Shown here: positions 26,540 through 35,250 of the stretch, one piece after another
Position numbering within the stretch: position 1 is the stretch's first letter
How the letters are laid out: the number at the start of each line of letters is the position of its first letter
NCBI RefSeq assembly: GCF_014224155.1
Contig: NZ_JAASUI010000001.1
Coordinates: forward strand, 496,001 to 560,000
Direction: 5' to 3'
DNA length: 64,000 nt
Source of the DNA: Listeria cossartiae subsp. cossartiae
GTDB lineage: Bacteria; Bacillota; Bacilli; Lactobacillales; Listeriaceae
The notes under the pieces: model-generated
What the model was told of the DNA's origin: nothing
What the model saw: the letters and a program-made list of their open reading frames with translations, nothing else
Databases searched by the model: none
Made by a program: the position numbers and the translations under genes

Positions 26540-27416
26540 TCTGCATAAAAAAATTCGCAAACGAGAAATTATCAAAGGGATTTCTTTTGAAGTGATGCCC
26601 GGAGAAGTTTTTGGCTTTCTTGGACCCAATGGAGCTGGCAAAACAACGACGATTCGAATGATTGTGGGGCTAATCAAACCAACATCTGGAACGATTTTAA
26701 TTGGTGGAAAAGATATCCGCAAAAATTTCACGGAAGCGATGCGTGGTCTTGGTTCTATTGTGGAGAATCCGGAATTTTATACATTTTTAACAGGCCAAGA
26801 AAATTTGGCGTATTTTGCCCGAATGGATTCTTCGATTAAAAAAGAACGCATTCAAGAAGTAACCGAGCTAGTTGGGCTAGAAAAGCGGATAAATGACAGA
26901 GTTTCTACTTATTCACTTGGTATGCGCCAGCGTTTAGGCATTGCTCAAGCGTTACTTTCGAATCCGAAATTATTAATTCTTGATGAGCCAACAAACGGTC
27001 TCGATCCATCTGGAATTCACGAAATGCGCGACTTTATCCGTGCGCTGGCTAGAAATGAAGGTATTAGTGTGCTCGTGTCTTCTCATTTATTAAGTGAAAT
27101 TGAACTTTTATGTGACCGAGTGGCGATTATGACAGAGGGGACGATTATTAAAACCGATCAAGTTTCACATCTTCTTAGTTCTCGCGCACAATTACGCTGG
27201 CTGGCGACTCCTTTTGAACAAGCCAAAGCATTTTTGGAAAGTGTAACTGAAGTAGAAGTGGACGGCGAATATCTCGTGACCGCAGTGAATGAACATAGCG
27301 CCGAATGGAACGAACAGTTGGTTGCAAAAGGCATTCAAGTCCATGAAATCGACAAGAAAAAACCATCTCTCGAAGACCTATTTCTTGAGTTAACAGGAGG
27401 TCATACGATTGATTAA
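26511..27416 (+). CDS. ABC transporter ATP-binding protein (BcrA/CcmA type)
   Basis: 301 residues; ATG preceded by GGGAGGGGGAG inside the preceding gene. Walker A is GPNGAGKTTT (about 38-47), signature YSLGMRQRLGIAQALL (about 136-151), Walker B LLILDEPTNGLDPSG, and H-loop SSHLL. The C-terminal 75 residues form the accessory domain of bacitracin/DrrA-type exporters. It is paired with the ABC-2 permease that follows. Confidence 0.95.
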   Translation: MTELALQVTNLHKKIRKREIIKGISFEVMPGEVFGFLGPNGAGKTTTIRMIVGLIKPTSGTILIGGKDIRKNFTEAMRGLGSIVENPEFYTFLTGQENLAYFARMDSSIKKERIQEVTELVGLEKRINDRVSTYSLGMRQRLGIAQALLSNPKLLILDEPTNGLDPSGIHEMRDFIRALARNEGISVLVSSHLLSEIELLCDRVAIMTEGTIIKTDQVSHLLSSRAQLRWLATPFEQAKAFLESVTEVEVDGEYLVTAVNEHSAEWNEQLVAKGIQVHEIDKKKPSLEDLFLELTGGHTID

Positions 27417-28389
27417 TTTAGTCTATAATGAGCAATTAAAACTTTGGCGCAAAAAGCGACTCATCGTTATTTTAGCGTTGGTGGCAATTATCGTAGCGAT
27501 TTTTACGTATGCACAGTTCCGGCAGCATCAAGAAGACGAAAAGCAAGCTGGGACAAGCGATTGGCATGTGCAAACCCAGCAACAAATTGTTGACCTTGAA
27601 AACAGACTCGGTACAGGGCGACTGCCAGAAGAATATCAAAAATATTTCAAAGTGCTTGTCGGGCAACTACAATATTATTTAGATCATGACATCAATCCAA
27701 ATGCTCCTGGAGCCCCAACTTTCCTAAAAACGTTTGTCGAAAATGGTATTAGTTTATTGTTTCCACTTTTTATCATGGTTATAGCGGCTGACTTAATCAG
27801 TGCTGAAACAAGTGCGGGAACGATGAAATTCCTGCTGACAAGGCCTGTGAAGCGATGGCGAATTTTGACGAGTAAATATATATCGATGTTGCTCTCAATT
27901 TCCGCGATTATGGTATTATCCGCCGTTATTGCCTATCTGATTTCTGGAATTGTGTTTGGTTACGGTGGCTGGGATGCGCCAGTTCTCACCGGATTTGGCA
28001 TGAAAGATGGTGCTGTGACAACAACAGATGTTTACCAGCTTCCAGTTTGGCAATTACTACTCATGGAATTTGGGCTTGCGTGGTTTGTCAGTATGGTGGT
28101 CGGCGTGTTAACGATGTTTGTATCGGTGCTCGTCCGCTCTACAGCCGCAGTAATGGGGATTATGCTTGCTTCACTCATCACCGGAACCATTTTAACCAAC
28201 CTCGTCAGCTCTTGGCCGAGTGCGAAATATTTATTTATGGTTAATTTACAACTAACGAATTACTTAAACGGCTCCAGCCCACCCGTCGAAGGCATGACAT
28301 TGAGTTTCTCGATGCTCGTGTTAACCGTGTGGATGCTAGTCGCATTCGTTTTATCCTATTTTATTTTCACCAAAAGAGATGTGTATTAA
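27409..28389 (+). CDS. ABC-2 type permease
   Basis: 326 residues, TTG start eight bases after AGGAGG and overlapping the ATPase gene. TM1 at residues 17-35 is followed by an extracytoplasmic loop of about 75 residues rich in Gln, then five more helices. The motif SAETSAGTMKFLLTRPVKRW near residue 140 is the ABC-2 coupling helix region. It exports an unknown substrate together with the preceding ATPase. A terminator follows. Confidence 0.93.
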   Translation: MINLVYNEQLKLWRKKRLIVILALVAIIVAIFTYAQFRQHQEDEKQAGTSDWHVQTQQQIVDLENRLGTGRLPEEYQKYFKVLVGQLQYYLDHDINPNAPGAPTFLKTFVENGISLLFPLFIMVIAADLISAETSAGTMKFLLTRPVKRWRILTSKYISMLLSISAIMVLSAVIAYLISGIVFGYGGWDAPVLTGFGMKDGAVTTTDVYQLPVWQLLLMEFGLAWFVSMVVGVLTMFVSVLVRSTAAVMGIMLASLITGTILTNLVSSWPSAKYLFMVNLQLTNYLNGSSPPVEGMTLSFSMLVLTVWMLVAFVLSYFIFTKRDVY

Positions 28390-28415
28390 AGAGCGCTTAA
28401 TGGCGCTCTTTTTTG
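28390..28415 (+). terminator. Terminator
   Basis: AGAGCGC-TTAATG-GCGCTCT stem with six T. Confidence 0.9.
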
Positions 28416-28467
28416 CGGTCTTTAAAAGTTACTTACTTTTTGTGAGCATAAAACTTTTCTTTTTAAT

Positions 28468-28483
28468 AGTTTAGTTATAAACT
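28468..28483 (+). promoter_or_regulatory. Inverted repeat ahead of the dioxygenase operon
   Basis: AGTTTA-GTTA-TAAACT, 33 bp before the first gene, placed around the probable promoter. It is a candidate operator for a MarR- or DUF24-type redox regulator; no regulator gene is adjacent. Confidence 0.4.
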
Positions 28484-28515
28484 GTAGTTAGTAATCAAGA
28501 AGGAGGTACAAACAA

Positions 28516-29403
28516 ATGATCAAAGGAATCCATCATGTATCCGCGCTAACGAAATCATTCAGCGAAAATCATCATTTTTATTCAGAAATATTAGGGCTTC
28601 GGCTCGTGAAAAATACAGTGAACCAAGACAATATCCATATGCGCCACCTATTTTATGGCGATTATATCGGCTCGCCGGGGACTTTGCTGACATTTTTTGA
28701 AGTACCGCGCATTGGCTCAAGCTACGACGAACGCGCCTATTTCGGCAATGTCACCCTAGGAATACCAACAGACACAAGCCCTTACTGGGAAAAAAGGCTA
28801 AACGATTTTGCGATTTCTTTTCAAAAAGACGGCCAGACTTTAACCTTACAAGATCCCGACACAATGGGCATCATCCTAACGGAAATACCGGCTACTAATT
28901 CTAACCCAACCATCCACACCGATATCCCGGCCGAAAAACAACTTGTTCGAATTATCGGCACTGATTATCACGTGCCAGATCCGACCGCGACGAGCCAGTT
29001 TTTCACAAATCTTTTTGGCTTAGAAAGGCAGAATGGGGTATTAGTAGATAAGAACAAGATGAGTTTTGCGAAATTGCACGCCACGACCTCCGACAAAAAA
29101 TCCCGCACTGGCCGAGGCACGATTGATCATATTGCTTATACTGTAGAAACAAAAGAAGCCGTCGACGAACTGCACGATTTAGCCGTTCGCAATGACTTGA
29201 AAATAGAAGAATTTGTGGACCGCGAGTATTTTAAAAGTTTATATATCCGCGAACCCGGTGGTCTTAGAATCGAATTTGCAAGTGCTGGCCCCGGTTTTAC
29301 AATAGACGAACCGCTAGAAACAATGGGCGATAAGCTAGCCTTACCAAGCTTTTTAGAAGGAAAAAGAACAGAAATTGAAACTTATTTTGGAGGAGATTTA
29401 TGA
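28516..29403 (+). CDS. Ring-cleaving dioxygenase, VOC/glyoxalase family (MhqO-like), copy 1
   Basis: 295 residues; AGGAGG upstream. Two tandem vicinal-oxygen-chelate modules: the first begins IKGIHHVSALTKS (metal His near residue 6), the second near residue 150 with RIIGTDYHVPDPTATSQFF and GTIDHIAYTV. The late metal Glu lies in PGGLRIEFASAGPGF. Related Bacillus MhqO/MhqA enzymes cleave hydroquinone-type aromatic rings and protect against quinone electrophiles. It overlaps the next gene (ATGA). Confidence 0.9.
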   Translation: MIKGIHHVSALTKSFSENHHFYSEILGLRLVKNTVNQDNIHMRHLFYGDYIGSPGTLLTFFEVPRIGSSYDERAYFGNVTLGIPTDTSPYWEKRLNDFAISFQKDGQTLTLQDPDTMGIILTEIPATNSNPTIHTDIPAEKQLVRIIGTDYHVPDPTATSQFFTNLFGLERQNGVLVDKNKMSFAKLHATTSDKKSRTGRGTIDHIAYTVETKEAVDELHDLAVRNDLKIEEFVDREYFKSLYIREPGGLRIEFASAGPGFTIDEPLETMGDKLALPSFLEGKRTEIETYFGGDL

Positions 29404-30362
29404 TGATTAAAGATTTAAAAGGAATTCACCACGTAACCGCAATGACAAGTAGTGCCGAGAAAAACTATGCATTTTTCACAGAAGTTTTAGGAATGCGTTT
29501 AGTGAAAAAAACCGTCAATCAAGACGATATTCATACGTACCATTTGTTTTTCGCTGATGATAAAGGCTCGGCGGGGACAGATATGACGTTTTTTGATTTT
29601 CCGAATTTACCAAAAGGACGCCACGGGACAGATAGTATTTCGCGCGTAGCTTTCCGTGTACCGAGCGATGCGGCGCTGGAATACTGGTTGAATCGTTTTG
29701 AACAATTAGAAGTTCCCCACGGTGATATCCAAACTTTATTTGGCAAAAAATATCTCACATTCCAAGATTTTGATGACCAACAATTACAATTGATTTCTGA
29801 TGAAAATAACGAAGGCGTGGCTGCCGGAACTCCTTGGAAGAACGGACCAGTTCCAGAAAAATATGCAATTTATGGCTTAGGACCAGTCTTTTTAACCGTT
29901 GTTTCCTTGAAAAATATGGAGGCGATTTTGCAAACAATTTTTGGCTTTAGAAAAGTGACAGAAGAAGATGGACTTCATTTATACGAGGTTGGCGAAGGGG
30001 GAAACGGGGCGCAAGTAATTGTTGAAGAACGTACCGATATCCCAGCTGCAATGCAAGGTTATGGCGGCGTACATCATGTGGCTTTCCGAGTAGAAGATCA
30101 TGAAGAGTTGCAAAAATGGATTGAACGCATGAATACAATTGAAGCACCCAATTCTGGCTATGTAAACCGCTTCTATTTTGAATCGTTATATGTGCCCGTT
30201 TCAGAGCGGATTTTGTTTGAATTTGCAACAGATGGCCCGGGCTTCGCAAGTGATGAACCATACGAAACACTCGGCGAAAAATTAGCCCTGCCACCATTTT
30301 TAGAACCAAAACGAGCTGAAATTGAAAAAATGGTACGCCCAATTAATACGAAACGGAGCTGA
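29400..30362 (+). CDS. Ring-cleaving dioxygenase, VOC/glyoxalase family (MhqO-like), copy 2
   Basis: 320 residues (start at 29400 or the ATG at 29403, after GGAGGAG). Same two-module layout: LKGIHHVTAMTSS at the N-terminus, GVHHVAFRVEDH near residue 225, and ERILFEFATDGPGFASDEP near 275. It is a paralogue of the preceding gene, probably by duplication, now diverged. It is likely a second enzyme of the same electrophile-detoxification operon. Confidence 0.9.
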   Translation: MMIKDLKGIHHVTAMTSSAEKNYAFFTEVLGMRLVKKTVNQDDIHTYHLFFADDKGSAGTDMTFFDFPNLPKGRHGTDSISRVAFRVPSDAALEYWLNRFEQLEVPHGDIQTLFGKKYLTFQDFDDQQLQLISDENNEGVAAGTPWKNGPVPEKYAIYGLGPVFLTVVSLKNMEAILQTIFGFRKVTEEDGLHLYEVGEGGNGAQVIVEERTDIPAAMQGYGGVHHVAFRVEDHEELQKWIERMNTIEAPNSGYVNRFYFESLYVPVSERILFEFATDGPGFASDEPYETLGEKLALPPFLEPKRAEIEKMVRPINTKRS

Positions 30363-30368
30363 AAACGG

Positions 30369-30977
30369 ATGGAACATATTTTTATTCCAGGGAAAAACAA
30401 GGAATTAGCGCCATTATTACTACTTCACGGAACAGGCGGCGATGAAAAGTCGCTTGTCGAAGTAGCGGAGTTTATCGCGGGTGATGCGGCAGTTTTATCC
30501 TTACGAGGTGACATCAAAGAAGGTGGAGCAAACCGATTTTTCAAAAGGTTTCATGACGGCAGTTTGGACTTAGAGGATTTGGAAAGCAAAACGGCAGAAT
30601 TAATCGCAACAACGCGTGAACTGGCGGATGAGTACCAACTGGATTTTGAGCGAATTATTGCTGTCGGTTACTCGAATGGCGCCAATATAGCGGCCAATGC
30701 GTTGCTTCAAGCGGAAGATAGTTTCCATAAAGCGATTTTGTTTCATGCGATGCCAGCTGGAAATAAACAACCCGATTTTTCCATTAGCCACCGCAATGTA
30801 TTTCTTTCGGCCGGTTTAAACGATCCGTTGATTACGGCAAAAGCTTCCGAAGAACTAGTAGAAATCCTCGAAAAACGTGGTGCGAACGTCGAAACCGTTT
30901 GGACGGCGGCGGGGCATTCACTGACTATGGAAGAACTAGAAGAAGCGAAAAAATGGTATCAAAACAACCAGAAATGA
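30369..30977 (+). CDS. Alpha/beta hydrolase, MhqD/YodD-type carboxylesterase
   Basis: 202 residues, a typical length for phospholipase/carboxylesterase family members. The oxyanion region is LLLHGTGGDE (about 18-27), the nucleophile elbow AVGYSNGANIA (Ser about 101), the Asp in SAGLNDPLI, and the His in AAGHSLTMEEL. In Bacillus, mhqD lies with mhqO in the quinone-inducible regulon, which agrees with this operon. Seven bp separate it from the preceding gene. Confidence 0.92.
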   Translation: MEHIFIPGKNKELAPLLLLHGTGGDEKSLVEVAEFIAGDAAVLSLRGDIKEGGANRFFKRFHDGSLDLEDLESKTAELIATTRELADEYQLDFERIIAVGYSNGANIAANALLQAEDSFHKAILFHAMPAGNKQPDFSISHRNVFLSAGLNDPLITAKASEELVEILEKRGANVETVWTAAGHSLTMEELEEAKKWYQNNQK

Positions 30978-30983
30978 GGTCCA

Positions 30984-31607
30984 ATGATGGCTATTTTTAA
31001 CAGTGCTGCTTTATCCCAAAAAGATAATTATAAATTTTTAACAGGAAGTATTATTCCGCGACCAATTGCTTTTATTACTACACTTGCTGAGGACGGGGTG
31101 ACGGTTAACGCCGCTCCGTTCAGTTTTTTTAATGTCGTTTCGAGTGATCCAGCAATCGTTTCTATCGTCGTCCAACGTGCGGATGGGAAGCAAAAAGATA
31201 CAGCGAGGAATGCAGCTTTCACGAAGGAATTAAACATCCATATTGTCAGCGAGGAATTTGTGGAAGAGATGAATAAAACTGCCGCGCGCCTTGCGCCAGA
31301 TGTGAGCGAAATCGACAAGACGAACTTGCATTTAGAGCCAGTCCCAGACATGAAAACACCAAAAATTTCCGAAGCAAAAATTGTCCTCACTGCTAAACTA
31401 GACCAGATTATTCCGATTAAGAATGATGCTTGTGAGGTTATTTCTGATTTAATTTTAGCGCGGATTGTGACATATGATTTTGCAGACGATGTGTTTGACG
31501 CTGAACATCATTACATTTTGCCAGAAAAGCTTGCGCCAGTAGCACGTTTGGCGGGAAATGACTATGCGAAACTTGGTGATATTTTCCGAATTGAGCGACC
31601 GAATTAA
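30984..31607 (+). CDS. Flavin reductase-like FMN-binding protein
   Basis: 207 residues with GAGG upstream. The N-terminal FLTGSIIPRPIAFITTL, AAPFSFFNVVSSDPAIVSIVV and KDTARNA match the flavin reductase/split-barrel FMN-binding family. It probably reduces a flavin or a quinone product with NAD(P)H, completing the detoxification operon (inference from context). Confidence 0.9.
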   Translation: MMAIFNSAALSQKDNYKFLTGSIIPRPIAFITTLAEDGVTVNAAPFSFFNVVSSDPAIVSIVVQRADGKQKDTARNAAFTKELNIHIVSEEFVEEMNKTAARLAPDVSEIDKTNLHLEPVPDMKTPKISEAKIVLTAKLDQIIPIKNDACEVISDLILARIVTYDFADDVFDAEHHYILPEKLAPVARLAGNDYAKLGDIFRIERPN

Positions 31608-31617
31608 CGAGAATTAG

Positions 31618-31646
31618 TTGCGAAACAAAAACTATCATGTTAAACT
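31618..31646 (+). promoter_or_regulatory. Promoter of the hflX leader
   Basis: TTGCGA (31618-31623), a 17-bp spacer and TAAACT (31641-31646). The leader transcript would be about 280 nt before the hflX start. Confidence 0.5.
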
Positions 31647-31680
31647 AGGGGCATCTAAATTGAACGGAGGGTTGCCCATC

Positions 31681-31725
31681 ATGCGTTATATTAGACTACG
31701 TTTCCCAAAAAATCTATGCAACTAA
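31681..31725 (+). CDS. Leader peptide of hflX attenuator
   Basis: Fourteen codons, MRYIRLRFPKNLCN, then TAA, with GGAGG (31666-31670) ten bases upstream. I recall that the L. monocytogenes hflXr gene is induced by ribosome-targeting antibiotics through attenuation with a leader peptide of this kind. Stalling on this ORF would favour antitermination. Confidence 0.8.
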   Translation: MRYIRLRFPKNLCN

Positions 31726-31739
31726 TTTAATAGTGCGGG

Positions 31740-31880
31740 AATATCCATGCTTATTTGGTATGGATAACGGGATTGGTCTTGCGTGCATGTATGGCACCCA
31801 AAATAAATATGGGTAGAATGAAGGAGAAATCCGCTTCATTTGAAGGCAAGCTAGTATCTTTTTGATGCTGTTTTTGTGTT
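31740..31880 (+). promoter_or_regulatory. Attenuator region of hflX
   Basis: Successive hairpins: TATCCAT/ATGGATA (31742-31748 with 31760-31766), AATGAAG/CTTCATT (31817-31823 with 31834-31840), and a terminator-like TAGTATC-TTTTT-GATGCTG (31852-31870) followed by five T. Further on, CCTGA (31897 region) can pair with the TCAGG at the ribosome binding site. Confidence 0.65.
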
Positions 31881-31935
31881 TCAATCTACTCAGAACCCCT
31901 GACCGCGCTGAATCTATTTCAGGAGGTCCTTTTTT

Positions 31936-33192
31936 ATGGAGAAAAAAGTATTAATCGTTGGCATAAGCCAAAAACAAGCAAATTTTGATTATTCAATGGA
32001 AGAATTAGCCAATTTAGCGGCTGCAAATAATATGGAAGTAGTGGGTGAAATTCGCCAAAATATTGACCGTGAAAATCGCGCTACTTATGTTGGAAAAGGC
32101 AAAGTGGACGAAATCAAAGGCCTGGCAGAAATGCAGGAAGCTCGTTTGATTATTTTTGATGATGAACTTTCGCCGTCGCAAATCAGAAATTTAGAAGAAG
32201 CGCTCGAACTGGATGTAATGGATAGAACTGGGCTGATTCTGGCTATCTTTGCAAACCGAGCAAAAACAAAAGAAGCCCAACTGCAAGTCCAAATCGCCAA
32301 ATTGAAATATGAACTACCACGGATTTTCGGACAAGGCGAAGACATGGACCAGCAAAGCGGAAAAGGCGGACTTAGCAACCGTGGTTCCGGTGAAAAGAAA
32401 ATCGAAACCGACCGCCGAACTATCAAAAATCAAATCCGCCATTTGCAAAAAGAGCTCGATATGCTGGTAGATGACCGTGAAGTACGTCGTCGCAAACGGA
32501 AGAAAAATGAAATTCCGGTGGTGTCGCTCGTTGGTTATACGAATGCTGGAAAATCCACAACGATGAACGGCTTAGTACGCGCCTATAGTGAAACAGCCGA
32601 AAAACAAGTTTTTGAAAAAGATATGCTCTTCGCTACGCTGGAAACGAGTGTACGCGAAATTGTGTTGCCAGATAACAAGCAATTTTTACTCACAGATACG
32701 GTTGGTTTTGTGAGCAAACTGCCGCATCAATTAGTGAAAGCATTCCGTTCCACACTAGAAGAAGCGCGCGATGCCGATTTACTCATTCATGTGGTAGATT
32801 ATTCGGACCCGCATTATAAAACGATGATGAAGACGACAGAAGAAACATTGAAAGCCGTTGGTGTAGAAGATGTTCCTGTTATTTACGCTTACAATAAAGC
32901 TGATTTAATGGAAGACGAAATATACCCTAAACAAACGGATAATACGATTGTTTTTTCGGCGCGGGAAGAAGAAAGTTTGGAGTTTCTAACGGAAGTCATT
33001 CGGAAGGAACTATTCGCCAGCTATGAAAAAGCAACTTTCTTAATTCCATTTGAAGCTGGTCAAATTGTCGCTTATTTAAACGACCATGCCGACGTGTTAG
33101 AAACCGAATACTTGGAAAATGGCACGAAGATAGTAGCGGAAGTGAGCCCGGCTGATTTGCAAAAACTAGCAGAATATCAAATAGCTGACTAA
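31936..33192 (+). CDS. hflX: GTPase HflX, antibiotic-inducible HflXr type
   Basis: 418 residues; AGGAGG lies 8 bp upstream. An HflX N-terminal domain with a glycine-rich linker (GKGGLSNRGSGEKKIETDRR near 140-160) and coiled coil is followed by the G domain with G1 GYTNAGKST (near 202), a TLETSVREI switch region, G3 DTVGFVSKLPHQLV and G4 AYNKADLM, then a short C-terminal domain. HflX splits 70S ribosomes stalled under stress. I recall that the Listeria locus of this context (hflXr) confers macrolide/lincosamide tolerance. The leader with uORF and hairpins supports that identity. Confidence 0.93.
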   Translation: MEKKVLIVGISQKQANFDYSMEELANLAAANNMEVVGEIRQNIDRENRATYVGKGKVDEIKGLAEMQEARLIIFDDELSPSQIRNLEEALELDVMDRTGLILAIFANRAKTKEAQLQVQIAKLKYELPRIFGQGEDMDQQSGKGGLSNRGSGEKKIETDRRTIKNQIRHLQKELDMLVDDREVRRRKRKKNEIPVVSLVGYTNAGKSTTMNGLVRAYSETAEKQVFEKDMLFATLETSVREIVLPDNKQFLLTDTVGFVSKLPHQLVKAFRSTLEEARDADLLIHVVDYSDPHYKTMMKTTEETLKAVGVEDVPVIYAYNKADLMEDEIYPKQTDNTIVFSAREEESLEFLTEVIRKELFASYEKATFLIPFEAGQIVAYLNDHADVLETEYLENGTKIVAEVSPADLQKLAEYQIAD

Positions 33193-33257
33193 AGCGAGTT
33201 CATCCTTAATTTGCTATAATGAAACATACAGCAAATTTAGTGAGGAGATTTCTAGCT

Positions 33258-34130
33258 ATGAAAAAAACTGGATGGGGAATACTTGGCGCGGTTGCTGCTT
33301 TTACAGGGTACGCCTACTGGTCGACCAAACATTTAACTGTAACAAATTATGAAATAGTATCAGATAAAATTCCAGCAGAATGGGACGGTGCGACGTTTGT
33401 TCAGCTGTCCGATCTGCATAGTGCAAGTTTTGGTTTATATAATAATCCTTTGCTCAGTATTGTGAATGAGCTGGCTCCAGACGCCGTTTTTCTAACTGGA
33501 GATATGATTGATGGCGATGAGTCACCGTTTGTAGCAATGGCAGTCGTGCGCAAATTGGCCAAAGAATTTCCGGTCTTTTATGTGAGCGGAAACCATGAAG
33601 GTCGAAGCGCATTTTATGAAGATTTTAAAGCAGATATGGAAAAACATCATGTCGCTGTTCTCGAAAATGAACGCTATTTTCTAAAAAAAGATGGCGCGGC
33701 AATCATGGTGGCTGGTGTTTCAGATCCACGGTTTGTAAGAGATGATTGGGCGGAGAAAGAATTGCCGAAACGAGAATGGGAAGAGGCGGCTTTAAAAGAA
33801 GCGCTAGATGAGACGACAGCTAATCTATCACCGGATTACTTTACCTTTTTACTAGCCCATCGTCCAGAGTTTTGGCCACTTTATCAAGCATATCCAGTGG
33901 ATTTGGTGTTAGCTGGTCATGCACACGGAGGTCAATTTCGTCTACCACTAACAGAAGGCCTTTTCGCACCGGGGCAAGGATTAATGCCAAAATGGACAGC
34001 GGGAATTCACCGGGCTGGTGGAAAAGCGCTTATTGTGAGCCGTGGCCTTGGAAATGTAACGAAACTTCCGCGCCTATTTAATGATCCAGAAATTATTCGG
34101 ATTACGCTTAAAGCAAAAGGGGATGCTTAA
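33258..34130 (+). CDS. Membrane-anchored metallophosphoesterase (YkuE-like)
   Basis: 290 residues from ATG 33258, chosen for TGAGGAG upstream; the ATG at 33219 lacks a site. An N-terminal hydrophobic segment (residues 5-22) anchors it. The calcineurin-like metal motifs are in order: LSDLHSASFG (about 53), GDMIDGDE (about 83), GNHEG (about 115), AHRPEF and LAGHAHGGQ (about 218). Substrates of this family (cyclic nucleotides, UDP-sugars, phospholipids) cannot be told apart here. An extended -10 (TTGCTATAAT) lies just upstream. The lipoate ligase gene follows by 5 bp. Confidence 0.92.
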   Translation: MKKTGWGILGAVAAFTGYAYWSTKHLTVTNYEIVSDKIPAEWDGATFVQLSDLHSASFGLYNNPLLSIVNELAPDAVFLTGDMIDGDESPFVAMAVVRKLAKEFPVFYVSGNHEGRSAFYEDFKADMEKHHVAVLENERYFLKKDGAAIMVAGVSDPRFVRDDWAEKELPKREWEEAALKEALDETTANLSPDYFTFLLAHRPEFWPLYQAYPVDLVLAGHAHGGQFRLPLTEGLFAPGQGLMPKWTAGIHRAGGKALIVSRGLGNVTKLPRLFNDPEIIRITLKAKGDA

Positions 34131-34135
34131 GAAAA

Positions 34136-35125
34136 GTGATTTATTTAGATAATGAAGATGTACTCGATCAAGCGTACAACTTTGCAATGGAAGAATATGC
34201 ACTGCGTTTTTTAGATGAAAATGAAACGTATTTTATGTTTTACCGAATGAAGCCGACGATTATTGTTGGTAAAAATCAAAACACGCTAGAAGAAATTAAC
34301 CACACGTTCGTTAAAGACCATCATATCGATGTGCTGCGCCGGTTGTCAGGTGGCGGAGCAGTTTACAATGACGAAGGTAACATTAGTTTTAGCATGATTA
34401 CAAAAGATGACGGCAATAGCTTTCAAAATTTCGCGAAGTTCACTGAGCCGGTGATTCGCGCGCTTCAAAAGCTTGGTGTAAATGCAAAGCTTAGCGGCCG
34501 AAACGATATCGAAGTAGAGGGCAAGAAAATCAGCGGGAATGCCCAATTTGCAACAAAAGGTCGCCTTTATAGCCACGGAACGCTACTGTTCGATGTGGAT
34601 TTGTCGATGCTTGAAAAAGCGCTACAAGTTGACCCGGAGAAATACTTATCGAAGGGTGTTAAATCCGTACGCAGCCGTGTGACAACCATTCGTGAAAATC
34701 TAGCGAACGATATGGATATTTTGGATTTTAAGCAAATTTTACTAGAATCCATTTTTGAAACGACCGAGATACCACGTTATACATTTACCGAAGCGGACAA
34801 ACAAGGTATCGAAAAATTACGTGTCGAGCGTTATCGGAATTGGGACTGGACATATGGTAAATCGCCAAAAGCGACAATCAAACGCAAAAAACGATTTCCA
34901 GCGGGCACTATTGAATTTCAACTAGCGCTACAAAAAGGCCAAGTAAAAGAAGCGACGATTTATGGCGACTTTTTCGGAACAGAAGATGTTACTGAGCTAG
35001 CCCGCAAAATGGTTGGCTGTCGTTTTGAACAAGAAGAACTAAGTAAAGCTTGGGGAAAAGTGGATACGAAATCCTACTTCGGTGATATTGAAAAAGAAGC
35101 CGTTTTAGCGATGTTATTTGAATAA
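34136..35125 (+). CDS. lplA2: Lipoate-protein ligase A
   Basis: 329 residues, GTG start. The catalytic N-terminal domain has RRLSGGGAVYNDEGNISFS (about 70-88) and RNDIEVEGKKISGNAQF (about 122-138, with the lipoyl-AMP Lys). A C-terminal accessory domain follows (GTIEFQL...ATIYGDFFG). It activates free lipoate or lipoyl peptides and attaches them to lipoyl domains of pyruvate dehydrogenase, GcvH and others. From position I judge it the second Listeria ligase (LplA2), but the symbol rests on synteny memory. Confidence 0.9.
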   Translation: MIYLDNEDVLDQAYNFAMEEYALRFLDENETYFMFYRMKPTIIVGKNQNTLEEINHTFVKDHHIDVLRRLSGGGAVYNDEGNISFSMITKDDGNSFQNFAKFTEPVIRALQKLGVNAKLSGRNDIEVEGKKISGNAQFATKGRLYSHGTLLFDVDLSMLEKALQVDPEKYLSKGVKSVRSRVTTIRENLANDMDILDFKQILLESIFETTEIPRYTFTEADKQGIEKLRVERYRNWDWTYGKSPKATIKRKKRFPAGTIEFQLALQKGQVKEATIYGDFFGTEDVTELARKMVGCRFEQEELSKAWGKVDTKSYFGDIEKEAVLAMLFE

Positions 35126-35133
35126 AAGATAGA

Positions 35134-35171
35134 AGAAAAAACTCTAAGAAGTGAATTCTTGGAGTTTTTTC
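35134..35171 (+). terminator. Terminator of lplA2
   Basis: AAAAACTCTAAGAA-GTGA-ATTCTTGGAGTTTTTT, stem with one mismatch and T-run. Confidence 0.88.
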
Positions 35172-35250
35172 GTGGAAATGATTACTACGCTTTAATAAAT
35201 CAAGAACTCGTGTTAAACTTAAAGTTAGAAAAAAAGGAAAAGGTGTAGAG

